NCBI RefSeq assembly: GCF_016937655.1
Contig: NZ_JAFHKL010000001.1
Location: 124,001 to 188,000, forward strand
From: Chromobacterium alkanivorans
GTDB taxonomy: Bacteria > Pseudomonadota > Gammaproteobacteria > Burkholderiales > Chromobacteriaceae
Direction: 5' to 3'
DNA length: 64,000 nucleotides
Shown here: positions 9,971 through 19,443 of the stretch, in pieces
How positions within the stretch are numbered: position 1 is the stretch's first letter
Layout: every line of letters starts with the position of its first letter
The notes under the pieces: generated by a model
Told to the model about the DNA's origin: nothing
Databases searched by the model: none
Seen by the model: the letters and a program-made list of their open reading frames with translations, nothing else
Program-made: the position numbers and the translations under genes

Positions 9971-11732
9971 CCAGGCTGGCCTCCAGTTGTTGATAGCGCC
10001 ATTGGCTGGCGTACCAGCCGTTCAATTGCAGCAGCGCCTCGTGGCTGCCGGCTTCGGCGATGCCGCCGTGCTGCAGCACGATGATGTGGTCGGCGTCGGC
10101 CACCGCGGACAGCCGGTGGCTGGCGATGATCACGCTGCGGCCGCGGCGCGCCTCGCGCAGATGTTGCAGGATCTGGGTCTCGGTCTGGGTGTCCACCGCG
10201 GACAAGGCGTCGTCCAGCAGCAGCAGCGGCGCGTCCGCCAGCAGCGCGCGGGCGATGGCCAGGCGCTGGCGCTGGCCGCCGGACAAGGCCACGCCTTTCT
10301 CGCCCACCGGGGTGGCGTAGCCCTGGGCCAGGCGCAGAATGTCCTCGTGCACCGCCGCCAGCCGCGCCACGCGCTCGATGTCGCGTTCGGCGGCGTCCGG
10401 GCGCGTCAGCGCGATATTGTCGGCCACCGAGGCCGAGAACAAAAAGGATTCCTGCGGCACCCAGCTGATCGCCGCGCGCAAGGCGTCCATCTTGTATTCC
10501 TCCAGCGGCACGCCGTTCCAGCTGACGCTGCCGGCCGGCAGCGGATACTGGCGCAGCAGCAGTCGCAGCAGCGTGGACTTGCCGCTGCCGGTGGGGCCGA
10601 CGATGCCCAGGGTCTGGCCGCGGCCCAGGCGCAGCTCGATCGCGCGCAGCGCCGGCGTGGTCTGGCCCGGGTAGGTGAAGTCCAGGCCGTGCCAGCGCAG
10701 TTCGCCGGCCGGCTCCGTGGCGTCGGCGCCGCTATCGTCCACGGATTCGGGCGCGCTCAGCACCGGCTCCAGCCGGTTCCAGCCAGCGCGGCCGCGCTCC
10801 AGCAGCGACAGCACCCAGCCGGCGGCGAACATCGGCCAGATCAATTGGCCCAGATACATGCTGAAGCTGGTCAGCGCGCCTATGGTCAGCTGCTGCTGCC
10901 ACACCAGATAGCCGCCGACGCCCAGCGTGGCCGCCGCCGCGGTGCTCAGGGTCAGCCCCACCACCGGCTCGAACGCCGCCTCCCAGCGTTGCGCCTCCAG
11001 GCTGTTGTTGGAGGCGGAGGCGGCCAGGCCGGCCATTTCGCGGCTGTTGCGTTCCTCCAGGCCCAAGGTGCGCAGCGTGCGCACCCCGCTCAGCGTTTCC
11101 TGCACATGGTCGTTGAGCCGGCTGAAGCTTTGCAGCGAGCCAGCCCAGGCCTGATGCACGCGGCGGGTGATGCGCCAGAAGGCGAAGGCCATCAGCGGGA
11201 AGGGCAGCAGCGCGGCGGCGGCCAGCCGCCAGTCTATGCCCAGGGTCATCATCGCCAGCACCATCACCAGGGTCAGGCTGCCGTCGAAGCCGGCCAGCAT
11301 CGCCTCGCCGGCGGCCATTTCCACCGCGTCGATGTCGTTGGTGGCGCGCGCCATCAGGTCGCCGGTGCGCTGATGATGGTAGAAGCCCGGCCCCTGGCGG
11401 CTCAGCCGCTGATACAGCTGGGTGCGTAATTCCACGCCCAGTTGGTAGGCGGCGGCGAACAGTTGCAGCCGCCAGCCGGCGCGCAGCAGATAGATGACCA
11501 CGCCGAACAGCAGCAGCCAGCCCAGTTCGCGCAGCAGCTGCGGGCCGCCGAGCTCCCCCTTGGCCAGCAAGTCGACGATTTCCCCAATCTGGCGCGGAAT
11601 CAGCACGGTGAGCACCGCCACGGCGGCCAGCATCAGCGCCGCGCGCAGGTAATAGGGCCAATGACGGAGGACGAAGCCGCGCAGCAGCGCGGACAGGCTG
11701 ACGCCGGGGGCGAGATCGGACGGGCGTGGCAT
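9960..11732 (-). CDS. mdlA: ABC exporter half-transporter, MdlA-like
   Basis: Partner of MdlB (590 aa), with a six-helix membrane domain and ATPase. Walker A is GPTGSGKST and the signature is LSGGQRQRLAIAR. Walker B reads LLLLDDALSAVD, with Asp where the catalytic Glu normally sits. This marks one degenerate ATP site, as in heterodimeric exporters including E. coli MdlA. The C-terminal WRYQQLEASLDE closely resembles the end of MdlA. First gene of a probable mdlA-mdlB-tatD minus-strand unit. The 233-bp region upstream, to the permease gene, holds no convincing gene. Confidence 0.88.
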   Translation of the reverse strand: MPRPSDLAPGVSLSALLRGFVLRHWPYYLRAALMLAAVAVLTVLIPRQIGEIVDLLAKGELGGPQLLRELGWLLLFGVVIYLLRAGWRLQLFAAAYQLGVELRTQLYQRLSRQGPGFYHHQRTGDLMARATNDIDAVEMAAGEAMLAGFDGSLTLVMVLAMMTLGIDWRLAAAALLPFPLMAFAFWRITRRVHQAWAGSLQSFSRLNDHVQETLSGVRTLRTLGLEERNSREMAGLAASASNNSLEAQRWEAAFEPVVGLTLSTAAAATLGVGGYLVWQQQLTIGALTSFSMYLGQLIWPMFAAGWVLSLLERGRAGWNRLEPVLSAPESVDDSGADATEPAGELRWHGLDFTYPGQTTPALRAIELRLGRGQTLGIVGPTGSGKSTLLRLLLRQYPLPAGSVSWNGVPLEEYKMDALRAAISWVPQESFLFSASVADNIALTRPDAAERDIERVARLAAVHEDILRLAQGYATPVGEKGVALSGGQRQRLAIARALLADAPLLLLDDALSAVDTQTETQILQHLREARRGRSVIIASHRLSAVADADHIIVLQHGGIAEAGSHEALLQLNGWYASQWRYQQLEASLDEI

Positions 11733-11965
11733 GGTGGGGGCGGGCTATCCGGATTGGGTATCGAGCAGAACATTCTAAGCCGAATCCGATGGCGGCGTCA
11801 GCGCTGTTTTCTATCCGCCGCGCTGCGCGGCAACAGCCATTTCGCCATGGGCATGCGCCGCGCGCGCAGCCGTTTCCGCCGCGGTTTAAGCCTTGTCCCG
11901 CGCTTGCGCGCGGGCCGGCCGCCGCCGCTCAGGCCGGGCGCGGGGCTCGGCCTGAGAGGTGGGGC

Positions 11966-13354
11966 TTAAGTCGTTTGCGCAGCCGGGGTCAGCCGCGGTT
12001 TGCGCACCTTGTGGAACAACACGACCAGCAACAGCAGGAAGGGCAGGCCGAAGACTAGGGTCAGCCGGAACACTTCGGTGAAGGCGGTGGTGATCATGAT
12101 CGCCAGCATCAAGCCCAGCCCGGTCAGCGTGCTGTAGGGAAACAGGCGCATCTTGAACGGCAGCGCCAGCCCGCCGGCCTGGTCGTGGTGACGGCGGAAG
12201 CGCAGATGGGTGTAGAAGATCATCAGCCAGGTGAACATGGCGCCGAACATCGACAGCGAAATCATCAGCGTGAACGCCTGTTGCGGAAACAACACGTAGA
12301 GCACCGCCGCCAGCGCGATACCGCTGGTGGACAGCAAGAGCGCGTTGACCGGGATGCCGCGCGGGTTCAGCTTGCCCAGCGAGACCGGCGCGTCGCCGGC
12401 GCGCGACAGGCTGAACATCATGCGGGTGGTGATGTAGAGCTGGCTGTTCATCGCCGACAGCGCGGCCACCACCACCACGAAGTTGAGGATGCCGGCGGCG
12501 TAGGGAATGTTCAGCACCTGCATCACGGTGACGAAGGGGCTGTTGCCGGCGCCGATGCGGCTCCAGGGCACGATGGCGATGATCAGGCTCAAGGACAGCA
12601 GGTAGAACACCACCAGCCGTGCGATGGTGGCGCGGAAAGCCTGGCGCACCGCCTGTTCCGGGTTTTCCGCCTCGCCGGCGGCCACCGCGATCATCTCCAC
12701 GCTCAGATAGCTGAAGATGGAGATCACCACCGCCACCCACATGCCCCAGACGCCGTTGGGGAAAAAGCCGCCGTCGGCGCTGAAGTTGCGCGCGCCGTAA
12801 GCCGGATCGCCGCTGCCCCACACCAGGTAGCAGCCCATCAAGATGAAGGCGACGATGGCGAAGATCTTGATGGAGGAGAACCAGTACTCCACGGTGCCGA
12901 AGGCCTTGACATTGGTGGCGTTGACGCCGATCAGCGCGCTGGAGAACAGCAGGATCCAGATCCAGGGCGGCGTGTCGGGAAACCAGTAGCGCATGTATTC
13001 GGCCACCGCGGTGATCTCGGTGCCCACCGCCATCACCACGCTGACCCAATAGCAGTAGCGCACCAGGAAGCCGGCCAGCGGGCTGATGTAGTGCTCGGCG
13101 TAGGCGCCGAAGGAGCCGGAGGTGGCGTGCGCCACCGTCATCTCCGCCAGGCAGCCCATCAGCAACAGGGTGATCAGGCCGCCGATGGCGTAACTGAGCA
13201 CCACGCTGGGGCCGGCGAAGCCGATGGCGAACTTGCTGCCGAGAAACAGGCCGGTGCCGATGGCGCCGCCTATGGCGATCATGCTCATCTGTCCGGCGGT
13301 CAGCCTGCGTTGCAGGCCTTGTTCCCGGTCCTTGATGTCCTGGAAGCTGCTCAT
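11966..13354 (-). CDS. APC-family amino acid permease
   Basis: Inner-membrane amino-acid/proton symporter of 462 aa with about 12 membrane helices. The APC hallmark IAIGGAIGTGLFLGSKFAI marks helix 1. The start at MSSFQDIKDRE is chosen because it follows an AGAGGAG-like Shine-Dalgarno sequence; upstream in-frame codons add a basic, non-homologous leader. It resembles the GabP/AroP/CycA group. Its position after kynB-kynU on the same strand makes tryptophan, kynurenine or a related aromatic amino acid a reasonable but unproven substrate. Confidence 0.88.
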   Translation of the reverse strand: MSSFQDIKDREQGLQRRLTAGQMSMIAIGGAIGTGLFLGSKFAIGFAGPSVVLSYAIGGLITLLLMGCLAEMTVAHATSGSFGAYAEHYISPLAGFLVRYCYWVSVVMAVGTEITAVAEYMRYWFPDTPPWIWILLFSSALIGVNATNVKAFGTVEYWFSSIKIFAIVAFILMGCYLVWGSGDPAYGARNFSADGGFFPNGVWGMWVAVVISIFSYLSVEMIAVAAGEAENPEQAVRQAFRATIARLVVFYLLSLSLIIAIVPWSRIGAGNSPFVTVMQVLNIPYAAGILNFVVVVAALSAMNSQLYITTRMMFSLSRAGDAPVSLGKLNPRGIPVNALLLSTSGIALAAVLYVLFPQQAFTLMISLSMFGAMFTWLMIFYTHLRFRRHHDQAGGLALPFKMRLFPYSTLTGLGLMLAIMITTAFTEVFRLTLVFGLPFLLLLVVLFHKVRKPRLTPAAQTT

Positions 13355-13452
13355 GGTGTTTCTCCTCTGTAGATGGCGCTGTGTGCGGGATCTGACGTCC
13401 CTTGCGCTGTAGAGCCGCCGCGCGGCTAGGCCGCGCGCCATGCGGGGTTGAG

Positions 13453-13589
13453 TGTCTGTTTAAAGCCTCGCGAGCAAGAGCGAGACAAGGCGAAAACGGC
13501 TGAAGAAGCGGAATGTACAGGTGGTACATGAGCATTCTGAAGCCGTTTTTAACGCCGTATCGCCGAAGCGCAGCAGGCTTTGAACGGCA
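13453..13589 (-). repeat. MITE-like palindromic repeat, copy 1
   Basis: 137-bp element read on the minus strand, nearly identical to copies at 18504-18641 and 62038-62175. Terminal inverted repeats centre on GTTCAAAGCC / GGCTTTAAAC with one mismatch. An inner stem AAAACGGCT / AGCCGTTTT surrounds the invariant core ATGTACcacctGTACAT. It begins directly after the kynU stop codon, which lies inside the flanking CTGAG. The other flank reads CTCAA, so no clean target duplication remains here. It separates kynU from the downstream permease gene. Confidence 0.85.
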
Positions 13590-13590
13590 C

Positions 13591-14844
13591 TCAGGTCACC
13601 GCGCCGCGGCGGTGGAACTCCGGCTTGTCCCAACTGCCGCTGTCCAGGATTTCGCGCAGGATCTCCACCGCGTCCCAGATGTCGGCGTGGCTCAGATAGA
13701 GCGGGGTGACGCCGAAGCGCAGCACTTCCGGCTCGCGGTAGTCGCCGACGACGCCGTTGGCGATCAGTGCCTGCATCACCGCGAAGCCCTGCGGGTGGCG
13801 GAAGCTGACATGGCTGCCGCGGCGCGCGTGCTCGCGCGGGGTGATCAGGGTCAGCGGGTGGCCGCCGCAGCGCTGTTCCACCAGTTCGATGAACAGATCG
13901 GTCAAGGCCAGCGATTTGGCGCGCAGCTGTTGCGGGTCCACCTGCCGCGCCACCTCCAGCCCGCACTCCACCAGGGCCAGCGACACGATGGGCTGGGTGC
14001 CGCACAGGAAGCGGCGGATGCCTTGGGCCGGCGCGTAGTCGGCGGCCATCTCGAAGGGCTTGGCATGGCCCCACCAGCCGGACAAGGGCTGCCAGAAAGC
14101 GTTTTGGTGGCGCGGAGCCACCCAGATGAAGGCCGGCGATCCCGGGCCGCCGTTCAGGTATTTGTAAGTGCAGCCCACGGCGAAGTCGGCGTCCGCGCCG
14201 TTCAGGTCCACCTGCAGCGCGCCGGCCGAGTGCGCCAGGTCCCAGATCGCCAGCGCGCCGCGTTGATGGGCGGCGCGGGTGACCGCGGCCATATCGTACA
14301 AATAGCCGGTGCGGTAATTGACGTGGGACAGCAGCAGCACCGCCACCTCGTCGTCCAGCGCCTGTTCCAGCGGCAGCGCCTCGTCGATCAGGCGCAGCTC
14401 GTAGCCCTGCTGCAGGAATTCGATCATGCCCTGGATCATGTAGAGATCGGTGGGGAAGTTGTCGCGCTCGGACAGGATCACCTTGCGCTCCGGATGCGCC
14501 TGCCGCTGGATGCGCAAGGCCGCAGCCAGCGCCTTGAACAGATTGAGCGAGGTGGTGTCGGTGACCACGGTTTCGCCGGGGCCGGCGCCCAAGAGCGGCG
14601 CCAGCTTGTCGCCCAGCCGAGACGGCAGTTCGAACCAGCCGGCGGTGTTCCAGCTGCGGATCAGATCATGGCCCCATTCGCGGGTGATCACCTGCTGGCT
14701 GCGCTCCAGCGCGCCCTTGGGCAATACGCCCAGCGAGTTGCCGTCCAGGTAAATGGTATTGGCCGGCAGCTCGAAGCGCTGGCGGAAGCCGGCCAGCGGA
14801 TCTTGCTGGTCGGCGGCGAGACAAGTTTCGCGAGTGTGTTTCAT
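13591..14844 (-). CDS. kynU: Kynureninase KynU
   Basis: PLP-dependent hydrolase cleaving kynurenine to anthranilate and alanine (or 3-hydroxykynurenine to 3-hydroxyanthranilate) in tryptophan breakdown. At 417 aa it matches the family. Motifs are [11 protein letters not shown] at the N-terminus and [15 protein letters not shown] with the PLP-binding Lys. The start [16 protein letters not shown] lies 8 bp after kynB. Cotranscribed with kynB under the divergent Lrp-type regulator. Its stop codon is part of the insertion site of repeat copy 1. Confidence 0.96.
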   Translation of the reverse strand: MKHTRETCLAADQQDPLAGFRQRFELPANTIYLDGNSLGVLPKGALERSQQVITREWGHDLIRSWNTAGWFELPSRLGDKLAPLLGAGPGETVVTDTTSLNLFKALAAALRIQRQAHPERKVILSERDNFPTDLYMIQGMIEFLQQGYELRLIDEALPLEQALDDEVAVLLLSHVNYRTGYLYDMAAVTRAAHQRGALAIWDLAHSAGALQVDLNGADADFAVGCTYKYLNGGPGSPAFIWVAPRHQNAFWQPLSGWWGHAKPFEMAADYAPAQGIRRFLCGTQPIVSLALVECGLEVARQVDPQQLRAKSLALTDLFIELVEQRCGGHPLTLITPREHARRGSHVSFRHPQGFAVMQALIANGVVGDYREPEVLRFGVTPLYLSHADIWDAVEILREILDSGSWDKPEFHRRGAVT

Positions 14845-14852
14845 GGCGGGTC

Positions 14853-15506
14853 CTACACGAGGGGGGTGGAAACGGGCAAGGGTCGCAGCACGGCGCGCAC
14901 CGGGCTGGCGTCCAGGTCCATCAACTTCAGCGGCAGCGCGATCAATTCGTAGTCGCCCTCCGCCGCATGGTCCAGCAGCAGCTGTTCCAGAATGGCCATG
15001 CGCTGACGCGCGGTGGCGTGGTGAGCGTCCATGGTCTTGCTGTCCATCGGGTCCAGCGAGGCGGTGTCGACGCCGATCAGCCGCACGCCCTGGCCGCCCA
15101 GCCAGTCGATGGCGGCGGCCTCCACGCCGGGGAAGTCCGCGTCCCAGGCTTCCAGCGGGTAGCGCTCGTAGCTGCGGATCAACAAGCGCGGCGGCAGCGC
15201 GCCGGGCAGGGCGGCGAGCCGGGCCTGGATCTGCGTCAGCCGGATCAGCGGGCCGGGGGCCAGGCAATGGATCAGCCGGCAGGGCCCCAGATAGGCGTCC
15301 AGCGCCACCTGGCCTATGCCCTGGCCGGCGGCCTGGAAGTGGGCGGGCGCGTCGGCGTGGGCGCCGCTGTGCGGCGACAGCGTCAGCCGCGCCACATTGA
15401 CCGGACAGTGGGCGTCCAGTTGCCAGGCCGGGCTGGCCTTGAAGTCGGTGTCGCCGGGCCAGACCGGCAGGCCGGCGCGCAGCGGGGGGCTGATGTCAAG
15501 CAACAT
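14853..15506 (-). CDS. kynB: Kynurenine formamidase KynB
   Basis: Metal-dependent arylformamidase (217 aa) that hydrolyses N-formylkynurenine to kynurenine and formate. The cyclase-family metal site is seen as [13 protein letters not shown]. The N-terminal [18 protein letters not shown] is typical of bacterial KynB. It is the first gene of kynB-kynU. No tryptophan 2,3-dioxygenase gene (kynA) is present nearby, so that first pathway step must be encoded elsewhere if it is present. Confidence 0.95.
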   Translation of the reverse strand: MLLDISPPLRAGLPVWPGDTDFKASPAWQLDAHCPVNVARLTLSPHSGAHADAPAHFQAAGQGIGQVALDAYLGPCRLIHCLAPGPLIRLTQIQARLAALPGALPPRLLIRSYERYPLEAWDADFPGVEAAAIDWLGGQGVRLIGVDTASLDPMDSKTMDAHHATARQRMAILEQLLLDHAAEGDYELIALPLKLMDLDASPVRAVLRPLPVSTPLV

Positions 15507-15644
15507 GGAGCGGCTCCAGGGAGGGAAATCTTGGAATCATGCTAGCACCAAGGCCTGCGCCAGAAATTGCAAGTTGGTGTTGCTAATGGCATGCTTTTCG
15601 CAGGAACTGCAGCGGAACGGATAGATGACGATGGGAAATTGCAA

Positions 15645-16115
15645 ATGCAACTCGACGCGATAGATTGCCGGATTCTTTCCGCATTGCAGCACAACGCCAG
15701 GCTCAGCAATCAGGACCTGGCCGACCAAGTGGCTCTGTCCCCGTCCGCCTGTTTGCGGCGGGTGCGCGCGCTGGAAAGCCAGGGCCTGATCCGCGGTTAT
15801 CACGCGCAGCTGGACCCGGGTCTGCTGGGTTATGAATTGGAGGCCATCGTGCACGTGACGCTGGATCGGGCGCGCGAAGACTGGCACGAAGACTTCATCG
15901 AGCGCATCCGGCAGTTCGAGGAGATCGCCGCCGCCTACATCGTCGCCGGTCCCAGCAACTATGTGTTGCACGTCCGTTGCCGCAACCTGGCCGCCTTCAG
16001 CGGCTTCATCGTGGAGCGGCTGAACCGCATTCCCGGCATGCGCGACATCTGCTCCTATATTGTGATGCGCACGCTCAAGGATCAGCGCTGGCAGGTGCCG
16101 CTGGGCGGTAAATAG
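15645..16115 (+). CDS. Lrp/AsnC-family regulator, probably KynR
   Basis: Feast-famine regulator of 156 aa. The N-terminal winged HTH reads LDAIDCRILSALQHNARLSNQDLADQV, with recognition helix SPSACLRRVRALE. A C-terminal RAM ligand-binding domain follows (about residues 65-150). The ATG at 15645 gives the standard Lrp N-terminus and has a GGGAAA upstream. The gene is divergent from kynBU, the arrangement known for the kynurenine-responsive regulator KynR of Pseudomonas. That role is inferred from position. Confidence 0.85.
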   Translation: MQLDAIDCRILSALQHNARLSNQDLADQVALSPSACLRRVRALESQGLIRGYHAQLDPGLLGYELEAIVHVTLDRAREDWHEDFIERIRQFEEIAAAYIVAGPSNYVLHVRCRNLAAFSGFIVERLNRIPGMRDICSYIVMRTLKDQRWQVPLGGK

Positions 16116-16153
16116 CCGCGTGCCTGGTGGGGGCGGCGCGTAGAGGGTCTTGG

Positions 16154-16185
16154 TATAATTACCGTTGTTAATGAGAATCATTAGC
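16154..16185 (+). promoter_or_regulatory. Fur box and -10 element of the TonB receptor gene
   Basis: GTTAATGAGAATCATTAGC at 16167-16185 matches 16 of 19 positions of the Fur consensus GATAATGATAATCATTATC. It directly follows a perfect TATAAT at 16154-16159. No clear -35 hexamer is visible. The arrangement predicts iron repression of the receptor gene starting at 16229. Confidence 0.85.
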
Positions 16186-16228
16186 ATTAACTTCGGCGCT
16201 CCTACCCAAAGCACCCCCCACCCATATC

Positions 16229-18502
16229 ATGAAATATCGGAGTCTTTCCGCCTGCCTATTGCTGTCGGCGGCCTATCCGCAAACCCTGCTGGCCGCCGAG
16301 GACACGCCGCCGCAGCTTGAAAAAATCAGGGTCACCGCCGAGCGCAAGGTCAAGCCCGCCGGCGCTTCCGCGCTGGACGCGGACCAATTGCGTCGCGGGC
16401 GCGGCACCGGCAACGCCGACATCTTCTCCGCCCTGCCCAGCGTGCAGGCCAATAATATCCGCAACGAGGCCGGCGCCATCGACCTGGGCATCCGCGGCCT
16501 GCAGGGCGAAGGCCGGGTGCCGGTGGTGATTGACGGCAGCCTGCAGTCCACCCACACCGCTCGCGGCTACCAGGGCACCAGCGACCGAACCTATATCGAT
16601 TCGGACCTGATCACCAAGGTCAGCGTGGAAGAGGGGGCCAGCAACGGCGCCTTCTCCAGCGGCGCGATCGGCGGCCTGGTGCAGATCCGGACTCTGGGAG
16701 TGGAGGACGTGCTGCGCCCCGGCAAGGATTTCGGCGTGTTGCTCAAGGGCAGCGCCTACAACAACAACAAGACGCCCCGGGTGCCGGACGGTGAGCGCGA
16801 CCAAGCGTATTACCAATTGAACAACGGTCTCAGCCCGCGCACCTTTAACAACGGCTCCGCCACGCTGGCGCTGGCCTACCGGCAGCCGGGATTCGACGCC
16901 TTGCTGGCCTACAGCAAGCGACGCACCGGCAATTACTTCGCCGGCAGCCACGGCTTCGACGGCTACCCGGAAGCCGTGGTGTCGCGCGGCCAGGAAGTGG
17001 TGAACACCAGTTACGAGAGCGATTCGCTGCTGGCCAAGCTGGGTTTCGCGTTGGACGACGCGCAGCGCTTGAAGCTGATCTTCCGCCGCCACCGTCAGCA
17101 AGCCGGCGAACTGTTGGCCGCCTACTGGTACAAGAACTCCAACGACAAGAACTTCAACGAGTTGCCGCCGGGCGTGGAATCGATGCCGCAATGGGCGCTG
17201 GGCAGCGCCGTCGTGCACGCCTACAGCGCCCAATACACTTTCACCCCCAGCGACAACAGGCTGATCGATCTGAACCTGGGGGTGTGGGCCACCGAGGCGG
17301 ATCTGGACCAGCACAACGGCTTGTGGGCCGGCCGCCCCGGCGCCTCTTACGGCGACCAGTACATGCATGCCTACAACAACAAGCGCCACGGTTTCAATCT
17401 GCTCAACCGTTCGGAACTGGAGGCGCTGCCCCTGAGCCTGAGCTACGGCCTGGCCGTCCAGCAAGAGCGCACCCAGCCCACCAGCCGCTACACCGAGCAG
17501 CCGCGGCCGCTGGTGGCGTCGCGCAACGGCGTGCGCAACGAACGCAGCCTGTTCGCCAACGCCGTGCTGTCCTATCCCTGGGCCCGCTTCACTTTGGGCA
17601 CGAATCTGCACGGTTCGACCACGCGCGACTACGCGACCAATCTGGAAGCGGATTACGCGCCCAAGCTGGACCTGACCGGGCAGATCGACGTCCACCTGGC
17701 CAAGTGGCTGGATGTTTACGCCAAGGGCGGCCGCGCCTACCGCATGCCCAGCCTGTACGAAACCACCACCTCGTCCGAGGTGTTCAGCTACAACCCGTAC
17801 AATCCGCTGCGGCCGGAGCGTTCGCTGAACCTGGAGCTGGGGCTGCGCGCCGGCTTTGAGGATGTCTTCGTTGCCAAGGAGAAAATAGGTTTCAAGGCCA
17901 GCTATTTTGACAATCAGGTGCGGGATTACATTTCCAGCGCCTGGCTGGAGTCAACACCGGGCATGCCGTGGTGGAAAGGGAATCTGACCTTCCTCAACTA
18001 CGATAAGGTGGAATTGCGCGGCTACGAATTCGGTTTCAACTACCGCAACCCCTCCTTCTTTGTGGATGCCGCAGCCACCCTGTATCTGGAGCCTGAGGTG
18101 TGCTCGGCCAGCCAGGCTAGCCGACGCAAGGCCTCAAACTGCAATGACAACGGTTTCGAATGGAGCTTGATCCCTACCCGCATTCCACCGCGAAGCCAAT
18201 ACGTGATCAGCGCCGGCAAGTATCTGCTGGACGGAGATCTGACCGTGGGCGGACGGTGGCGCTACCATTCTGCCAAGACCAATCCAGCGGGCTGGTTGCA
18301 AGGCACCGGCGCGCGACCGGTGCTGGAACTGGCGTCCGAACGGCTGGTGGACCTGTTCATCGAATACCGGCTGAACAAGCAGGTCAATCTGAATTTCAAT
18401 GTGGACAACCTGACCAACCGCTATGCGGTGGACCCCGGCTCGGTGATCAGCATGCCTATTCCGGGCCGGACCATCAGGATGGGGATGGAAGCGCGCTTCT
18501 GA
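16229..18502 (+). CDS. TonB-dependent outer-membrane receptor (haem/iron type)
   Basis: Iron-source receptor of 757 aa. A signal peptide (cleavage after about LLAAE) is followed by a short TonB box-like LEKIRVTAERK. The plug domain (about 45-165) contains RGLQGEGRVPVVIDG and VEEGASNGAFSSGAIGG. A 22-strand barrel ends in the aromatic RMGMEARF. YRMPSLYE and NPLRPERSLNLELG are typical of the haem/haemoglobin receptor branch, but the ligand is not proven. A Fur box lies 44 bp upstream. The stop codon sits within the CTGAG insertion site of repeat copy 2. Confidence 0.9.
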   Translation: MKYRSLSACLLLSAAYPQTLLAAEDTPPQLEKIRVTAERKVKPAGASALDADQLRRGRGTGNADIFSALPSVQANNIRNEAGAIDLGIRGLQGEGRVPVVIDGSLQSTHTARGYQGTSDRTYIDSDLITKVSVEEGASNGAFSSGAIGGLVQIRTLGVEDVLRPGKDFGVLLKGSAYNNNKTPRVPDGERDQAYYQLNNGLSPRTFNNGSATLALAYRQPGFDALLAYSKRRTGNYFAGSHGFDGYPEAVVSRGQEVVNTSYESDSLLAKLGFALDDAQRLKLIFRRHRQQAGELLAAYWYKNSNDKNFNELPPGVESMPQWALGSAVVHAYSAQYTFTPSDNRLIDLNLGVWATEADLDQHNGLWAGRPGASYGDQYMHAYNNKRHGFNLLNRSELEALPLSLSYGLAVQQERTQPTSRYTEQPRPLVASRNGVRNERSLFANAVLSYPWARFTLGTNLHGSTTRDYATNLEADYAPKLDLTGQIDVHLAKWLDVYAKGGRAYRMPSLYETTTSSEVFSYNPYNPLRPERSLNLELGLRAGFEDVFVAKEKIGFKASYFDNQVRDYISSAWLESTPGMPWWKGNLTFLNYDKVELRGYEFGFNYRNPSFFVDAAATLYLEPEVCSASQASRRKASNCNDNGFEWSLIPTRIPPRSQYVISAGKYLLDGDLTVGGRWRYHSAKTNPAGWLQGTGARPVLELASERLVDLFIEYRLNKQVNLNFNVDNLTNRYAVDPGSVISMPIPGRTIRMGMEARF

Positions 18503-18503
18503 G

Positions 18504-18641
18504 AACCAGTTCAAAGCCTGCTGCGCTTCAGCGATACGGCGTTGAAACCCACTTCGAGATGCTCATGTACCACCTGTACATTCCGCTTTCTCAGCGGTTT
18601 TCGCCTTGTCTCGCTCTTGCTCGCGAGACTTTGAACAGGCT
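18504..18641 (+). repeat. MITE-like palindromic repeat, copy 2
   Basis: 138-bp element with terminal inverted repeats sharing GTTCAAAG / CTTTGAAC. It is flanked on both sides by the direct repeat CTGAG (18499-18503 and 18642-18646). The left CTGAG contains the TGA stop of the TonB receptor gene. The core ATGTACcacctGTACAT is conserved, but the inner stem retains only about 5 pairs (AAACC / GGTTT). Confidence 0.88.
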
Positions 18642-18755
18642 CTGAGCCGCCGGCCGCGTGTTTTTTACCGCGGCCGGCGGGAATCTGCGCGCCGGCCGCT
18701 GGTCTGTAGACACTATGAGCCGCGGACGCGGCCGTTCGATTCAGGGGGATTAAGA

Positions 18756-19313
18756 ATGAGCATAAAAGCGAAACTGGCGCTGGGCGTCGCGGTATTGGCT
18801 TTGGGCGCGTGGTTTTACGCGACCCCGTATCTGGCGCTGCGCGGCATGCAGCAGGCCTTGGACGCGCGCGACGCGGCCAAATTGTCCGGTTATGTGGACT
18901 ATCCGGCGCTGCGCAACAGCCTGAAAGAGGCCGTTGCGCCCAAGGCGGTGCTGGAATTGAACCAATCCAAGGACAAGAACCCGTTGGCGGCGATGGGCGC
19001 CGCCATTGCCGACGCGGTGATCGCGCCGGTGGTGGACGCGATGGTGACGCCGGAAAGCCTGGCCTTGATGATGCGGGGGATCAAGCCTCAGCCGGGCTTG
19101 CCGCAGAGCGGCGCCGACGAGCCGGCGGCCGGCGGCGGCGAAGCGTCGGGAGAGCCGCGCGCCGGCGTCGACACGGCGATGGGCTACGAAGCCGTAGACC
19201 GCTTCGTGGTGACGGTGAAACGCAAGGACAAAACCGAACAGCCCCTGGGTTTGATCTTCAAGCGCGACGGCTGGTTCGGCTGGAAACTGGCGGCGGTGCG
19301 CTTCGCCGAATGA
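18756..19313 (+). CDS. DUF2939 domain protein
   Basis: 185-aa protein with an N-terminal signal anchor (IKAKLALGVAVLALGAWFYATPYLAL), then MQQALDARDAAKLSGYVDYPALRNSLKEAV, which matches the DUF2939 family of unknown function. A low-complexity Gly/Ala linker (about 118-135) precedes a C-terminal beta-rich part ending GWFGWKLAAVRF. The ATG at 18756 follows AGGGGGATTAAG. Longer readings upstream run into repeat copy 2 and are not credible. Probably membrane-anchored and periplasmic. Confidence 0.75.
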   Translation: MSIKAKLALGVAVLALGAWFYATPYLALRGMQQALDARDAAKLSGYVDYPALRNSLKEAVAPKAVLELNQSKDKNPLAAMGAAIADAVIAPVVDAMVTPESLALMMRGIKPQPGLPQSGADEPAAGGGEASGEPRAGVDTAMGYEAVDRFVVTVKRKDKTEQPLGLIFKRDGWFGWKLAAVRFAE

Positions 19314-19384
19314 GGGGCGAGAGCGAGGCCGCGTAGCGCATCCGGGGCCAGGCGAGGCTTCGGCCTTGCCGGGCGACGGGCAAC

Positions 19385-19420
19385 AAAAAACCCGCAGAGC
19401 TTGCGCTGTGCGGGGTTTTT
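19385..19420. terminator. Bidirectional terminator between DUF2939 gene and tRNA-Leu
   Basis: Stem AAAACCCGCAgAGC / GCTgTGCGGGgTTTT around a TTGC loop. It has T runs on either strand, so it can stop the tRNA transcript from the minus strand and the DUF2939 transcript from the plus strand. Confidence 0.8.
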
Positions 19421-19443
19421 GGGGTTTCGGCCTGCCAAGTCGC

